This document shows, piece after piece, positions 56,742-64,000 of a DNA stretch of 64,000 bases. The stretch spans positions 222,523-286,522 of the forward strand of contig JAXLQL010000010.1 of the NCBI GenBank assembly GCA_046331625.1, in the 5' to 3' direction. How positions within the stretch are numbered: the first letter of the stretch is position 1; every line of letters begins with the position of its first letter. The position numbers were made by a program, and so were the translations under genes. Below the pieces are notes generated by a model. It did no database searches. It worked only from the letters and a program-made list of their open reading frames with translations, and was not told the origin of the DNA. The stretch is from JAXLQL01 sp046331625 (GTDB lineage: Bacteria > Acidobacteriota > Terriglobia > Bryobacterales > Bryobacteraceae).

Positions 56742-58305
56742 ATGTCAACTTACGACGGCATCATCCTCGGCTCCGGCCACAACAGCCTCATCCTCGCCGC
56801 CTACGCCGCCCGCGCCGGACTCCGCGTCCTGTGCGTCGAACGCCGCAACGCGCCAGGCGGCGGACTCACCACCGTCGAGAATCCTCGCCTCCCCGGATTC
56901 CTCCACAACACCCACTCGTTCTTCCATCGCGCGATCACGCGAATGCCTTGGTACACCGATCTGGACCTCGCTGCTCGCGGCGCCGTCTACATCGAACCCG
57001 AACTCAACGCGGTCCTGGTCCGCCCTGACGGCGAAACGCCTGGAATGGTGGACCTCGTTCGACCGCACCTGCGCCTCCTTCGCCGCTTTCTGTGCGCTCA
57101 CGACGCGCGCCAGTTGCGCCTGTGGCGTGACCGCTTCGTGCCCGTGCTCGGAAAGATTCTGCCCCCGGAAAGCCGCACTCCGCCCCTGCCTCCGAGCGCC
57201 GCCGCGCGCTGCTCGAACAAAGCGCGGAAGGCCGCCTGTTGCTCGAGGTGAGCGCGCTCTCCCCGCTCGAAAGTTCGTGAGCGAGAGCTCGAGCATCCGT
57301 TCGTCCGCGCTGGCTTCTCTTCTTCAACGGCCTCCGCGAAGTGGACCTGCGCCTTCGCGGCTTCGGCCACCACATCCCCGCTTCCGCCGTTCGGCAGTAC
57401 GACGGCGGCGGCGGGTCGGCCAGCCGCCGCGGCTGGCTTCAGCACCGGTGCACACGCGGCGAAGTTCGCTGGCGTTGTAGAACTCCAGCGGAATGTCGAG
57501 CAGGCCAGCAGCGGGTGCCGAACTGCAAACTGGCGACCTTCATCCAGGCGCGCACCTGCTCTTCCGGATCAACCCGCACCAGATCTCCTCGGCTCATGGC
57601 GGATCGAACGGCGACGTTCGCCGAGTGGCGCGGCAGGCGTTGCGCGGCGGGATTTCCAGTACAACGTCATCGCGCCGCTGTTCGCTCTCGACGTGGCGCT
57701 ACGCGAGCCACCGCGCTACGAGGCCGCCAGCCGCAAACCGCATCTCGACCAGGCGTTCATGGTGATTCTTGCCCCGAGCGCAGTGATCAGTTCGCCGACA
57801 TCGTGCGGCATCACGAAGCCGGAACGCTCGCGCCCAGCGTGATGTGGGGTGAGCGCCCAACCGTGTTCGACCCGTCACAGCTCCTCCGGCCATCGTCGGC
57901 GTTCATGTGAGAAGGTCCCCACAGCTTCGCGGAGATGCCCGGACTTGGGACCGCGAAAAGTTCGCACACGGCGAACGCATGCTCGGCCTCTGGCGACGCC
58001 ACGCCCCGAATCTCGAGGACGCCGTGCTCGACATTGAGGTCCGCGGCGCACTCGACACCGAGCGCACCTTCCCCAACATGCGGCGCGGTGACTTACTCAT
58101 TGGCGCCTTCGCCAATGGCCAGATCGGATATGACCGGCCCTTCCCGGGCGCCGGAGAGTATCGCGCGCACTTGCCAGGGCTCTATCTCTGCGGATCGTCG
58201 AGCCACCCCGGTGGTAACATCACGGGCCTGCCCGGCTACATCTCCGCGCAAGTACTCCTGGCGGATCTGGGGCTCGCGTCGGCCGAGCCCCAGCCCCAGG
58301 CCTGA
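56742..58305 (+). pseudogene. Phytoene-desaturase-like FAD oxidoreductase, multiply frameshifted
   Basis: Opens with YDGIILGSGHNSLILAAYAA (Rossmann FAD motif), RNAPGGGLTTVENPRLPGFL and continues in one frame to about 57050. Family-like pieces then occur in different frames: RLWRDRFVPVLGKILPPESR near 57130; VDLRLRGFGHHIPA near 57350; LMADRTATFAEW near 57600; and QFADIVRHHEAGTLAPSVMW near 57790. The C-terminal block from ~57950 (EKFAHGERMLGLWRRHAPNL, YLCGSSSHPGGNITGLPGYI) is intact to the stop at 58305. At least four frameshifts are needed to rebuild a ~520-aa carotenoid-desaturase-type enzyme, so the gene is dead or the stretch is badly sequenced. The order of parts is otherwise normal. Confidence 0.85.
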
Positions 58306-58306
58306 C

Positions 58307-58723
58307 CTAGTGCTTGTGCGCCGCGTGGCAGCTCTTGCACGAACCCAGCACCTTCTGGAACTCCGTGCTGGCAGCGGCCGAATCCTTCGCGTTGATCGCC
58401 TTCAGCGTCGCTTCGGCTCCTTCGCGCAGATCCTTCGACGCGTTCGCCCACGTCGCGTCAGGGCAGCGTCCGTCGGCCATGAGCACATGTCCGGACTCGG
58501 CCAGCATCTGGGCATGCACCGCGGCTTCGGCCCATCCCTTGTCATCGCTGATGCCCGCCTTCAGCATCTTGGCGAGCGCACCGCAGTGGTTCTGGTTCAC
58601 CGCCTTCATCCAGACCTTGGTTTCGAGAGGCCGTGTCTTGCCTTTCTGGATCTGCCCCACGGCCTGTGTCATCACAAGGGCCAGCGCGGTGAGCGTCAGC
58701 ACCATGATTTTCGCGAGCTTCAT
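58307..58723 (-). CDS. Exported cytochrome c (cytochrome c'-like, C-terminal CxxCH)
   Basis: 138 aa. Signal peptide MKLAKIMVLTLTALALVMTQ with cleavage near VGQ, then helices KVWMKAVNQNHCGALAKMLK, GWAEAAVHAQMLAESGHVLM and TWANASKDLREGAEATLKAI, and the single haem motif CKSCHAAHKH at the very C-terminus. A four-helix bundle with C-terminal haem attachment is the class II cytochrome c'/c556 arrangement; the role may be electron transfer or NO binding. An extra Cys (NQNHCGAL) and another (GRCPDA) are unusual. Start ATG 58723 has AGGAG just upstream. Confidence 0.85.
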   Translation of the reverse strand: MKLAKIMVLTLTALALVMTQAVGQIQKGKTRPLETKVWMKAVNQNHCGALAKMLKAGISDDKGWAEAAVHAQMLAESGHVLMADGRCPDATWANASKDLREGAEATLKAINAKDSAAASTEFQKVLGSCKSCHAAHKH

Positions 58724-58795
58724 GCTTGGTACTCCTGCTTTCTTGACTAACTGGTATGGAATTGACTGCGTTTTCACACGCAGCAGCAGGAAATT

Positions 58796-59182
58796 CTATC
58801 TCACTTCCGCCACCAGCGCCACAGCCTCGATCTCGATGAGCGCACCGCGGTCGAGTTTCGACACCTCGACGGTCGACTTCGCGGGCCGGTGCGGGAACGC
58901 CAGTCCGTAGACTTCGTTCATTGCGCCCAACAAGCCGAAGTCAGTGATAAAGATGTTGACCTTGGCCACGCGCTCGAGCCCTGAGCCCGCGGCCTCGAGC
59001 ACCGCTCGCAAGTTGGCGATCGCCTGTAGCGTCTGCCCGCGGATCCCCTCGGCGAGCATCCCCGAGAACGCATCGATTCCGAGTTGACCCGACGCGAACA
59101 CGAGATCGCCCGCTCGAAAAGCCTGCGAGTACGTGGCATTGTTCGGCGGCAGTGACGGAGTCTCTATAGCGTGAAATGGCAT
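58796..59182 (-). CDS. ridA: RidA-family (YjgF/YER057c/UK114) deaminase
   Basis: 128 aa, standard length. Motifs are YSQAFRAGDLVFASGQLGID, GIRGQTLQAIANLRAVLEAA, VAKVNIFITDFGLLGAMNEV and RPAKSTVEVSKLDRGALIEI then EAVALV. The Arg in HRPAKSTVEV corresponds to the catalytic Arg of RidA that binds the imine carboxylate. The enzyme hydrolyses reactive 2-aminoacrylate and related imines formed by PLP enzymes such as serine dehydratase. It stands 10 bp downstream of the hydrolase gene at 59193-60116 and is probably co-transcribed. Confidence 0.93.
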   Translation of the reverse strand: MPFHAIETPSLPPNNATYSQAFRAGDLVFASGQLGIDAFSGMLAEGIRGQTLQAIANLRAVLEAAGSGLERVAKVNIFITDFGLLGAMNEVYGLAFPHRPAKSTVEVSKLDRGALIEIEAVALVAEVR

Positions 59183-59192
59183 ATCGCCAAGT

Positions 59193-60116
59193 CTACGGCA
59201 AGGTGGGAACGTGTTTCAGGCGCAACTTGCTTCCCACCCAATGACAGCGATCCGCGAGCGCTTGCGGATCGTTCAGCTCGTGACCGGTGTCGTACCAAAG
59301 CACCTCCTTCGGCTGGCTCGCGGCATTGAAGTATCGCTCCATCGCGGGAACTCCGAAATCCCACTCGTGCTTCGCGAACTGAAACAGCAAGGGCGCGGGC
59401 GCGGCGTACGGAATGAACTCGATCGCTGCCGTCGCTCGAAGCGTCCGCATGGCCGTCTGTATCTGCGCGAGGTTCTTCTCCCGGAACGCCTTCATCGGCA
59501 CGGACTGGCTTTCGAGGAAGATGGAGTCGAGATCCGGGACGCCACCCATGAGGACCACGGCCTTTGGCCGCCGATCCACAGCGGAGAGAATGGCGCCGAA
59601 CTGCGCGCCATAGCTGTGGCCGATGTACGCCCGCCGCTCCGGGTCCACGTCACTGCGCTGTTGCAGCAGATCGAAGGCGCGCCGCAAGTCGACCACAGCG
59701 CGGGCCTGCACCGCAACGGCTTTTTCGGGCTCCATGATGTCATCCGCATCGGCGTGCCAAGGCGCCGGACGCTTCCAAGGATAGTCGATCATCACCGAGA
59801 CCGCACCCGCTCTCGCGTACAGTTGCGCTTCGGGGAGGAACTCGGTGCGGTCGCCCGGACCCCAGTGTCCAAACACGATGCCCGCGCGTTTGGGTCCGCT
59901 CTTGATCGGCTCGGCCAGGTAGCCCGTGACACGCCCGCCGCCCGGCGAGGCGAAGGTGATGTCGAGAACCCTCACGCCGTTCCGCTCGAAGAGCACTTTG
60001 CGCTGCAAATCCAGCGGTGCGGAGCGGTCATATTGGAATGGTTTGCTGAGCTCGGCGAGGTCGGCTGGTAGCGCGACGGTTGCCGCCAGCAGGGTGAGAA
60101 TTGTCTTGGCTCTCAT
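59193..60116 (-). CDS. Exported alpha/beta hydrolase (dienelactone-hydrolase-like)
   Basis: 307 aa. Signal-like start MRAKTILTLLAATVALPADL, then FASPGGGRVTGYLAEPIKSG, AGIVFGHWGPGDRTEFLPEA, nucleophile elbow RAYIGHSYGAQFGAILSAVD (Ser near residue 170), and a C-terminal His in LWYDTGHELNDPQ. The acid is likely in the HEWDFGVPAMERYF segment. Predicted esterase or peptidase-like activity, exported; substrate unknown. The start at 60116 gives a better signal peptide than the upstream GTG-containing start at 60128. Confidence 0.83.
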   Translation of the reverse strand: MRAKTILTLLAATVALPADLAELSKPFQYDRSAPLDLQRKVLFERNGVRVLDITFASPGGGRVTGYLAEPIKSGPKRAGIVFGHWGPGDRTEFLPEAQLYARAGAVSVMIDYPWKRPAPWHADADDIMEPEKAVAVQARAVVDLRRAFDLLQQRSDVDPERRAYIGHSYGAQFGAILSAVDRRPKAVVLMGGVPDLDSIFLESQSVPMKAFREKNLAQIQTAMRTLRATAAIEFIPYAAPAPLLFQFAKHEWDFGVPAMERYFNAASQPKEVLWYDTGHELNDPQALADRCHWVGSKLRLKHVPTLP

Positions 60117-60166
60117 CACAACACCCATTGTGGCGATGATACAGTGAAATTGACCGGACCCATCCG

Positions 60167-60853
60167 ATGTCGACGGCTGCCTCAGTTCTGCCCCCTCCGT
60201 TGCGAGACGGCGACCGCCTCACGCGCGACGAGTTCCTTCGCCGCTGGGACGCCATGCCGGACCTCAAGCATGCCGAACTCCTCGACGGAGTCGTATACTT
60301 GCCTTCACCTGTTTCCACTCCACACGGCCGTCACCATTCTCATCTGGATAACTGGCTTGGAAATTACGCTGCGCGCACTCCCGGTTGCGATGCAACCATC
60401 GACACCACGTGGATCATGGGCGAGCGAGACGTCCCCCAACCCGACATCGCTCTGATGATTCTTCCCGAGTATCGCGGGCAATCGAAGATGGAAGGGAACC
60501 TCTCCTCAGGTGCTCCCGAGTTCATTGTCGAAGTCGCATTCTCGAGCCGTCAACGGGACCTCGCCATCAAAACCCGCTTGTATCAGCGCGCGGGTGTCCG
60601 GGAGTACGTCACTGCTCTCGTGAAGGAAAAACGGATCGCGTGGAGGCATTTGATCGACGGCGAGTTCCAGACTCTGGACGCGGACAGCGATGGCATCTAC
60701 CGATCGCGCGTGTTTCCGGGGCTCTGGCTCGACTCCGCCGCATTTTGGCGCCTCGATCGAGCCGCTCTGCTCACTTGTCTCGACCAAGGCACCGCCACAC
60801 CCGGCCATTCCGCCTTCGTCCGCGAGCTCGCCGCACGCCGAGTCGATTCGTAG
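60167..60853 (+). CDS. Uma2-family (DUF820) protein, third copy
   Basis: 228 aa. It has LTRDEFLRRWDAMPDLKHAE then LLDGVVYLPSPVSTPHGRHH, VPQPDIALMILPEYRGQSKM, APEFIVEVAFSSRQRDLAIK and KTRLYQRAGVREYVTALVKE, the PD-(D/E)XK-type pattern with Asp in QPDIAL and Glu/Lys in VEVAFSS...K. The usual EYWVLD strand reads EYVTALV. It is more distant from the tandem pair at 17948-19131 than those are from each other. Its stop codon is directly followed by a double-hairpin repeat. Confidence 0.84.
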   Translation: MSTAASVLPPPLRDGDRLTRDEFLRRWDAMPDLKHAELLDGVVYLPSPVSTPHGRHHSHLDNWLGNYAARTPGCDATIDTTWIMGERDVPQPDIALMILPEYRGQSKMEGNLSSGAPEFIVEVAFSSRQRDLAIKTRLYQRAGVREYVTALVKEKRIAWRHLIDGEFQTLDADSDGIYRSRVFPGLWLDSAAFWRLDRAALLTCLDQGTATPGHSAFVRELAARRVDS

Positions 60854-60892
60854 GGCGGACGTGCCGTCCGCCGCGGGACCTGTGGTCCCGCC
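60854..60892 (+). repeat. Variant double-hairpin repeat
   Basis: GGCGGACGTGCCGTCCGCC followed by GCGGGACCTGTGGTCCCGC: same layout as the palindromic repeat family but with different stem sequences and a GTG loop. It starts at the stop of the Uma2 gene. Confidence 0.75.
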
Positions 60893-60966
60893 GGTTCTGG
60901 TCGGCTTCGCGAATCACTCACCTCGCCGATTCCCCGCCGGATCCGAGGACGATCTCAATGCTGATC

Positions 60967-61344
60967 TTATGAATGAAACTCCTCACCCCGGTCTGACAAA
61001 TCAGGCCGGTAAGCGATCGTGTAGGAATTCTCCTGCTCCCCGCGAATGGACTCGAGCTCCCTGAGACCAAGACCACCGCCCGTTCCGTCATCATGGATCA
61101 GCAGCGGCGGCTTCCCGCTCTCGGAGATAATGGACAGTCGTCGCTGAATGCCGTCTTCAGATACTCGGAGATCTCCAGGCTTCAAGCCAAGTATGTGGCG
61201 GCCACGCCTGTCGGTCACGGTCAAACTCAACACCACTGAGTTGCCGCTCACACGGAATGTCAGCCCGTCAACGATCTGGGCCTTCAACCAAGCGGCCGCG
61301 GTCAATCCGAACGAGGCTTTGACGAAACTTCTTCTGTCGATCAC
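60967..61344 (-). CDS. Truncated VWFA-related acidobacterial protein with Tat signal
   Basis: 125 aa. The N-terminus reads IDRRSFVKASFGLTAAAWLK, a twin-arginine (RRxFxK) signal ending in AQ. The rest begins like the acidobacterial VWFA-related family (VVLSLTVTDRRGRHILGLKP then GDLRVSEDGIQRRLSIISES) and ends like its C-terminus (NSYTIAYRPDLSDRGEEFHS), but the ~150-residue von Willebrand A domain between them, with its MIDAS Ser/Asp motif, is absent. This may be an internal deletion or a natural short form. GTG 61344 is the start that puts the Tat motif at the very N-terminus. Confidence 0.7.
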   Translation of the reverse strand: MIDRRSFVKASFGLTAAAWLKAQIVDGLTFRVSGNSVVLSLTVTDRRGRHILGLKPGDLRVSEDGIQRRLSIISESGKPPLLIHDDGTGGGLGLRELESIRGEQENSYTIAYRPDLSDRGEEFHS

Positions 61345-61400
61345 GAACCCTCCCGCACCACGAGAATTATGGCGCACCTGCGCTGAGCTACATTGAAACC

Positions 61401-63122
61401 ATGCGACCGCTCTGCTGCGCGGCGATCCTGCTCTCGATCCACGCGGCCGCGCAGATCCGGGTGCAGCCATTACTCGATCTCGAAGGAGAGACGAGTGAGC
61501 CCCATCTCTCCCCTGACGGCAACACCCTTGCCTTCCAGTGGTGCAAATCCGATTCCACATGCGCCATCTACACGCGTCCTCTCAATGGCGGCGAAGCTCG
61601 CCTCCTCGCCAGCAGAGAGAGCAAAGGTGGGTTGCCCGCTGACCCGCGATGGTCGCCGAATGGCAAGCAGGTAGCCTTTGCACGTGTCTACTCCCACTAC
61701 GACGTTCACTTGTTTATCCGTGATCTCGATACGCAGAGAGAGCGAGACATGGGCGAGGTCTGTCACCTCGAGTCGCATGGCCAATGGACGCCCGGCGGAC
61801 GCTATCTGATTGTGAGTGTCCCGGCCGAGGATCCCGGCACGCTATCAAGGTGCCGGGTCCGTCTCGTCTCATCCGAAACAGGAAAGCTCATCCGCGAACT
61901 CGCCCCACGAGGCAGCATCTCCGCACTCTCGCCCGACGGCCGGAAGCTCGCCTACAGCGACGGCGCTACATTGCTGCTGCTCCCCTTGACTGCAGACTTC
62001 CGGCCCGCCGCGCCCGCCTCTGTCATAGCGCGCGAACCGAGAGACATCTCCCGGATTCTGTGGACACTCGAAGGCAAGCAGATTCTCTATCAGGTCTGGG
62101 GTGACGTGCCCTATCTCCGGCGGATCACTCCTGGACCGTCCGCTCGTCCGGAGCCTATTCCTGGACTCGACAACGAGTTCTCCCCGGCGCAGTTCCTACC
62201 GGACGGGAAATTGCTCGCAACGGAAACAACGAAGCCCGCAGCTCTATGGCGCGTGGATATCACATCGACTTCCGCCAAGCTGGAATCGGTGAGCGGCAAG
62301 ACCTGTTCCTCGGGTGCTTCTGGCTGCTCGCCCGATGGTCGCTTGCGCGTGTTCGTCGATGTTCGCAGCGGCATTTCCGAAATTTGGCTGGCCAACGGAG
62401 CCGGAACAAACGGGCGTCCGCTGGTGAAATCGATTCCTGGATTTCTTTCGCCCCAGGACGATGGAGTTCCGAGGCTGGCAGGCTGGTCTCCTGACATCAA
62501 GTGGATCGCCTTCACCGTGGCGCCGGTGCGTGGCAACGCCGATTTCCGATCGGACCTCTACGTTGTACCTTCGTCCGGCGGAACGCCGCGGCGACTCGGG
62601 AAGGAGGCCTATGCGCTCAACTTCCCGGCTTGGTCTGCCGACAGCAAGTCCTTGTACGCGGCCCAGGGCTGGTCCATTTTTGATCGAGCCCGTGAATCGA
62701 AGAGCCCGCTCGTTCGCATAGACCTCTCGAGCGGCGGCATCACCCAGATGGGTGTTGACGGCATGTGGCCACGCCCTTCGCAGGACGGAAAGTTCGTGTA
62801 CTTCTTCACCCGCACCAGATCAAAGCTATCTCGGATACCCGTCAACGGCGGCCCCACAGAACAGCTCTGGGACAAAGACGACTTGCTCCCGTACTACGCC
62901 GCCATCGGCGCCCGCGCCTTGTATCTCGTCCAAAAAACACTCGCCGGCGCCCACGATCACCGGCTCCTTCGGTTCGATCCCGATTCGAGAAAAGCAACAC
63001 TCTTGGCCGAGGTCCCCTTCGGTCCGCGAGCTCTCTACTGGTCACCCGGCGAAAACGCTCTCTACCTCCAACAAGAGGGAGACTCCAAGCGGCGCGTCGT
63101 CCTAGTCGAAGGACTCTTCTGA
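61401..63122 (+). CDS. Exported TolB-like beta-propeller protein
   Basis: 573 aa. Signal peptide MRPLCCAAILLSIHAAAQ, then repeated WD40/PD40-like blades with the usual SPDG turn: EPHLSPDGNTLAFQW, DPRWSPNGKQVAFARV, ISALSPDGRKLAYSDG, GCSPDGRLRVFVDVRSG, LAGWSPDIKWIAFT, FPAWSADSKSLYAAQG and RPSQDGKFVYFFTR. About eight or nine blades are visible. No DNA-binding or TonB/TolA-specific part is present, so it is a stand-alone periplasmic propeller, probably for protein or ligand binding. Divergent from the truncated VWFA-like gene (56 bp). Confidence 0.88.
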   Translation: MRPLCCAAILLSIHAAAQIRVQPLLDLEGETSEPHLSPDGNTLAFQWCKSDSTCAIYTRPLNGGEARLLASRESKGGLPADPRWSPNGKQVAFARVYSHYDVHLFIRDLDTQRERDMGEVCHLESHGQWTPGGRYLIVSVPAEDPGTLSRCRVRLVSSETGKLIRELAPRGSISALSPDGRKLAYSDGATLLLLPLTADFRPAAPASVIAREPRDISRILWTLEGKQILYQVWGDVPYLRRITPGPSARPEPIPGLDNEFSPAQFLPDGKLLATETTKPAALWRVDITSTSAKLESVSGKTCSSGASGCSPDGRLRVFVDVRSGISEIWLANGAGTNGRPLVKSIPGFLSPQDDGVPRLAGWSPDIKWIAFTVAPVRGNADFRSDLYVVPSSGGTPRRLGKEAYALNFPAWSADSKSLYAAQGWSIFDRARESKSPLVRIDLSSGGITQMGVDGMWPRPSQDGKFVYFFTRTRSKLSRIPVNGGPTEQLWDKDDLLPYYAAIGARALYLVQKTLAGAHDHRLLRFDPDSRKATLLAEVPFGPRALYWSPGENALYLQQEGDSKRRVVLVEGLF

Positions 63123-63131
63123 CGCGGACCT

Positions 63132-64000
63132 CTACCCTCTCGCCCGCGAATTCATCAACTGCTCGATATTCACAATGTGCGTCGGATAATCCCCCGTGTA
63201 GCACGCGTAGCAGTAATCCAACCGCTCCGCATCCCCCACGGCCTCACGCAATGCAGGCAAGGGCAAATACCCGAGCGAATCCGCTTCCACGAACTTCCGG
63301 ATCTCCTCGATCGTGTTGTTCGCCGCGATCAACTCGCTCTTCGTCGGCGTATCCACGCCATAGAAACACGGCGACAGCGTCGGCGGACACGAGATCCGCA
63401 TATGCACCTCGCGCGCGCCCGCGCCGCGCACCATGCGCACGATCTTGCGCGATGTCGTCCCGCGCACGATCGAGTCATCCACCAACACCACGCTCTTGCC
63501 TTCGAGCAAATGCCGCACCGGATTCAGCTTCAGCTTCACGCCGAAGTCGCGAATCGCCTGCGAAGGCTCGATGAACGTGCGGCCCACATAATGATTCCGA
63601 ATCAGCGCCTGGCGAAACGGCAGTCCCGCTTCATCGGCGTAACCGATCGCCGCCGAGACACCCGAGTCCGGCACGGGGACCACCAGGTCCGCCGGCGCAG
63701 GCGCGGTCCGCGCCAACAGCCGCCCCATCGCCTCGCGCGATTGCTGCACGCTCCGCCCGAACACCAGCGAGTCGGGTCGCGAGAAGTAGACGTGCTCGAA
63801 CACGCAGTGCGCCGAATTGCGCTTGGCGCTGAACTGCTCGCGCGTCATTCCATTCGGACCCACGATCACCATCTCGCCCGGCTCCACGTCGCGCATGTAC
63901 ACCGCGCCGATCAGGTCGAACGAACACGTTTCCGACGCGAACACGTAGCAGCTTCGATGCCCCGAGAGTTCGAGCAGTCCCATCGCGAGCGGCCGGAATC
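63132..64000 (-). CDS. purF: Amidophosphoribosyltransferase, C-terminal part (gene continues beyond the window)
   Basis: 289 residues are visible; the N-terminal glutaminase domain lies to the right of the window. The first visible residues before MGLLELSG read FRPLA, the DxxGFRPL-like segment of PurF. Further motifs are CVFEHVYFSRPDSLVFGRSV, DLVVPVPDSGVSAAIGYADE, the PRPP loop SVVLVDDSIVRGTTSRKIVR and the cysteine pair of the iron-sulfur site in LDYCYACYTGDYPTHIV. PurF makes 5-phosphoribosylamine from PRPP and glutamine, the first committed step of purine synthesis. Its stop is 9 bp from the convergent propeller gene. Confidence 0.96.
   Translation of the reverse strand, partial: FRPLAMGLLELSGHRSCYVFASETCSFDLIGAVYMRDVEPGEMVIVGPNGMTREQFSAKRNSAHCVFEHVYFSRPDSLVFGRSVQQSREAMGRLLARTAPAPADLVVPVPDSGVSAAIGYADEAGLPFRQALIRNHYVGRTFIEPSQAIRDFGVKLKLNPVRHLLEGKSVVLVDDSIVRGTTSRKIVRMVRGAGAREVHMRISCPPTLSPCFYGVDTPTKSELIAANNTIEEIRKFVEADSLGYLPLPALREAVGDAERLDYCYACYTGDYPTHIVNIEQLMNSRARG

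Noticed and set aside
60697..61064. Small overlapping frames behind the third Uma2 gene
   Set aside because: They overlap the Uma2 gene end or the VWFA-like gene and show no protein-like composition.

Overview
The window reads as chromosomal DNA of an Acidobacteriota member, most likely a Bryobacterales/Solibacter-type organism. This is inferred from gene content, not from a marker-gene search. The evidence is: GC-rich DNA with long spurious antisense frames; two very large TonB-dependent receptors with an N-terminal carboxypeptidase-regulatory-like domain (11518-14802, 24276-27476); an acidobacterial-type ECF sigma factor divergent from a serine/threonine kinase with TPRs (40486-43852); a shortened VWFA-related protein (60967-61344); and a family of double-hairpin palindromic repeats at six sites.

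Layout. 1-10.5 kb: a partial unknown gene, an ICMT-like methyltransferase, a MazEF-like toxin-antitoxin pair, two divergent genes sharing a winged-helix-like N-terminal domain, a BtuB-like receptor, an FAD monooxygenase, a GT2-GT4 fusion glycosyltransferase and a PAS sensor. 10.5-17.5 kb: a tail-tube-like protein behind a structured leader, a large receptor, a double-domain esterase-like hydrolase and HU. 17.7-24.2 kb: tatA and a tightly packed minus-strand run of sodium/solute symporter, two GT39-like membrane glycosyltransferases and two Uma2 proteins. 24.3-31.9 kb: a large receptor, an ECF sigma / anti-sigma / DUF4252 / LolA-like operon, and proS.

31.9-36.9 kb is the most unusual stretch. 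Directly after the intact proS stop codon lies an insertion with a good sigma-70-like promoter, a structured leader, two tiny genes (70 and 63 aa) and an 806-aa protein that I read as HTH + cytoplasmic periplasmic-binding-protein-like sensor split by a coiled coil + GNAT acetyltransferase. It is followed by a diverged second copy of the last ~170 codons of proS and by an Mrr-type restriction endonuclease gene with a one-base frameshift. This has the shape of an element integrated at the 3' end of proS and could be an undescribed defence or stress-response module.

37-51 kb is ordinary: YheT-like hydrolase, ECF sigma with a membrane thioredoxin in the anti-sigma position, DHDPS family, sigma/kinase pair, metallo-beta-lactamase fold enzyme, DM13 protein, an aquaporin-GMC oxidoreductase-VOC operon, DinB, NRDE and ATP-grasp proteins. 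51.1-53.1 kb is a second accessory insertion: an inverted-repeat-rich non-coding stretch and a two-gene OST-HTH (LOTUS) module. 53.1-64 kb: serA with a class V aminotransferase (serine/glycine metabolism), a YqeY-like protein, a heavily frameshifted phytoene-desaturase-like pseudogene, a cytochrome c, RidA, a hydrolase, a third Uma2 protein, a truncated Tat-exported VWFA-like protein, a TolB-like propeller and the C-terminal part of purF.

I saw no rRNA, tRNA, CRISPR array, transposase or integrase in the window.
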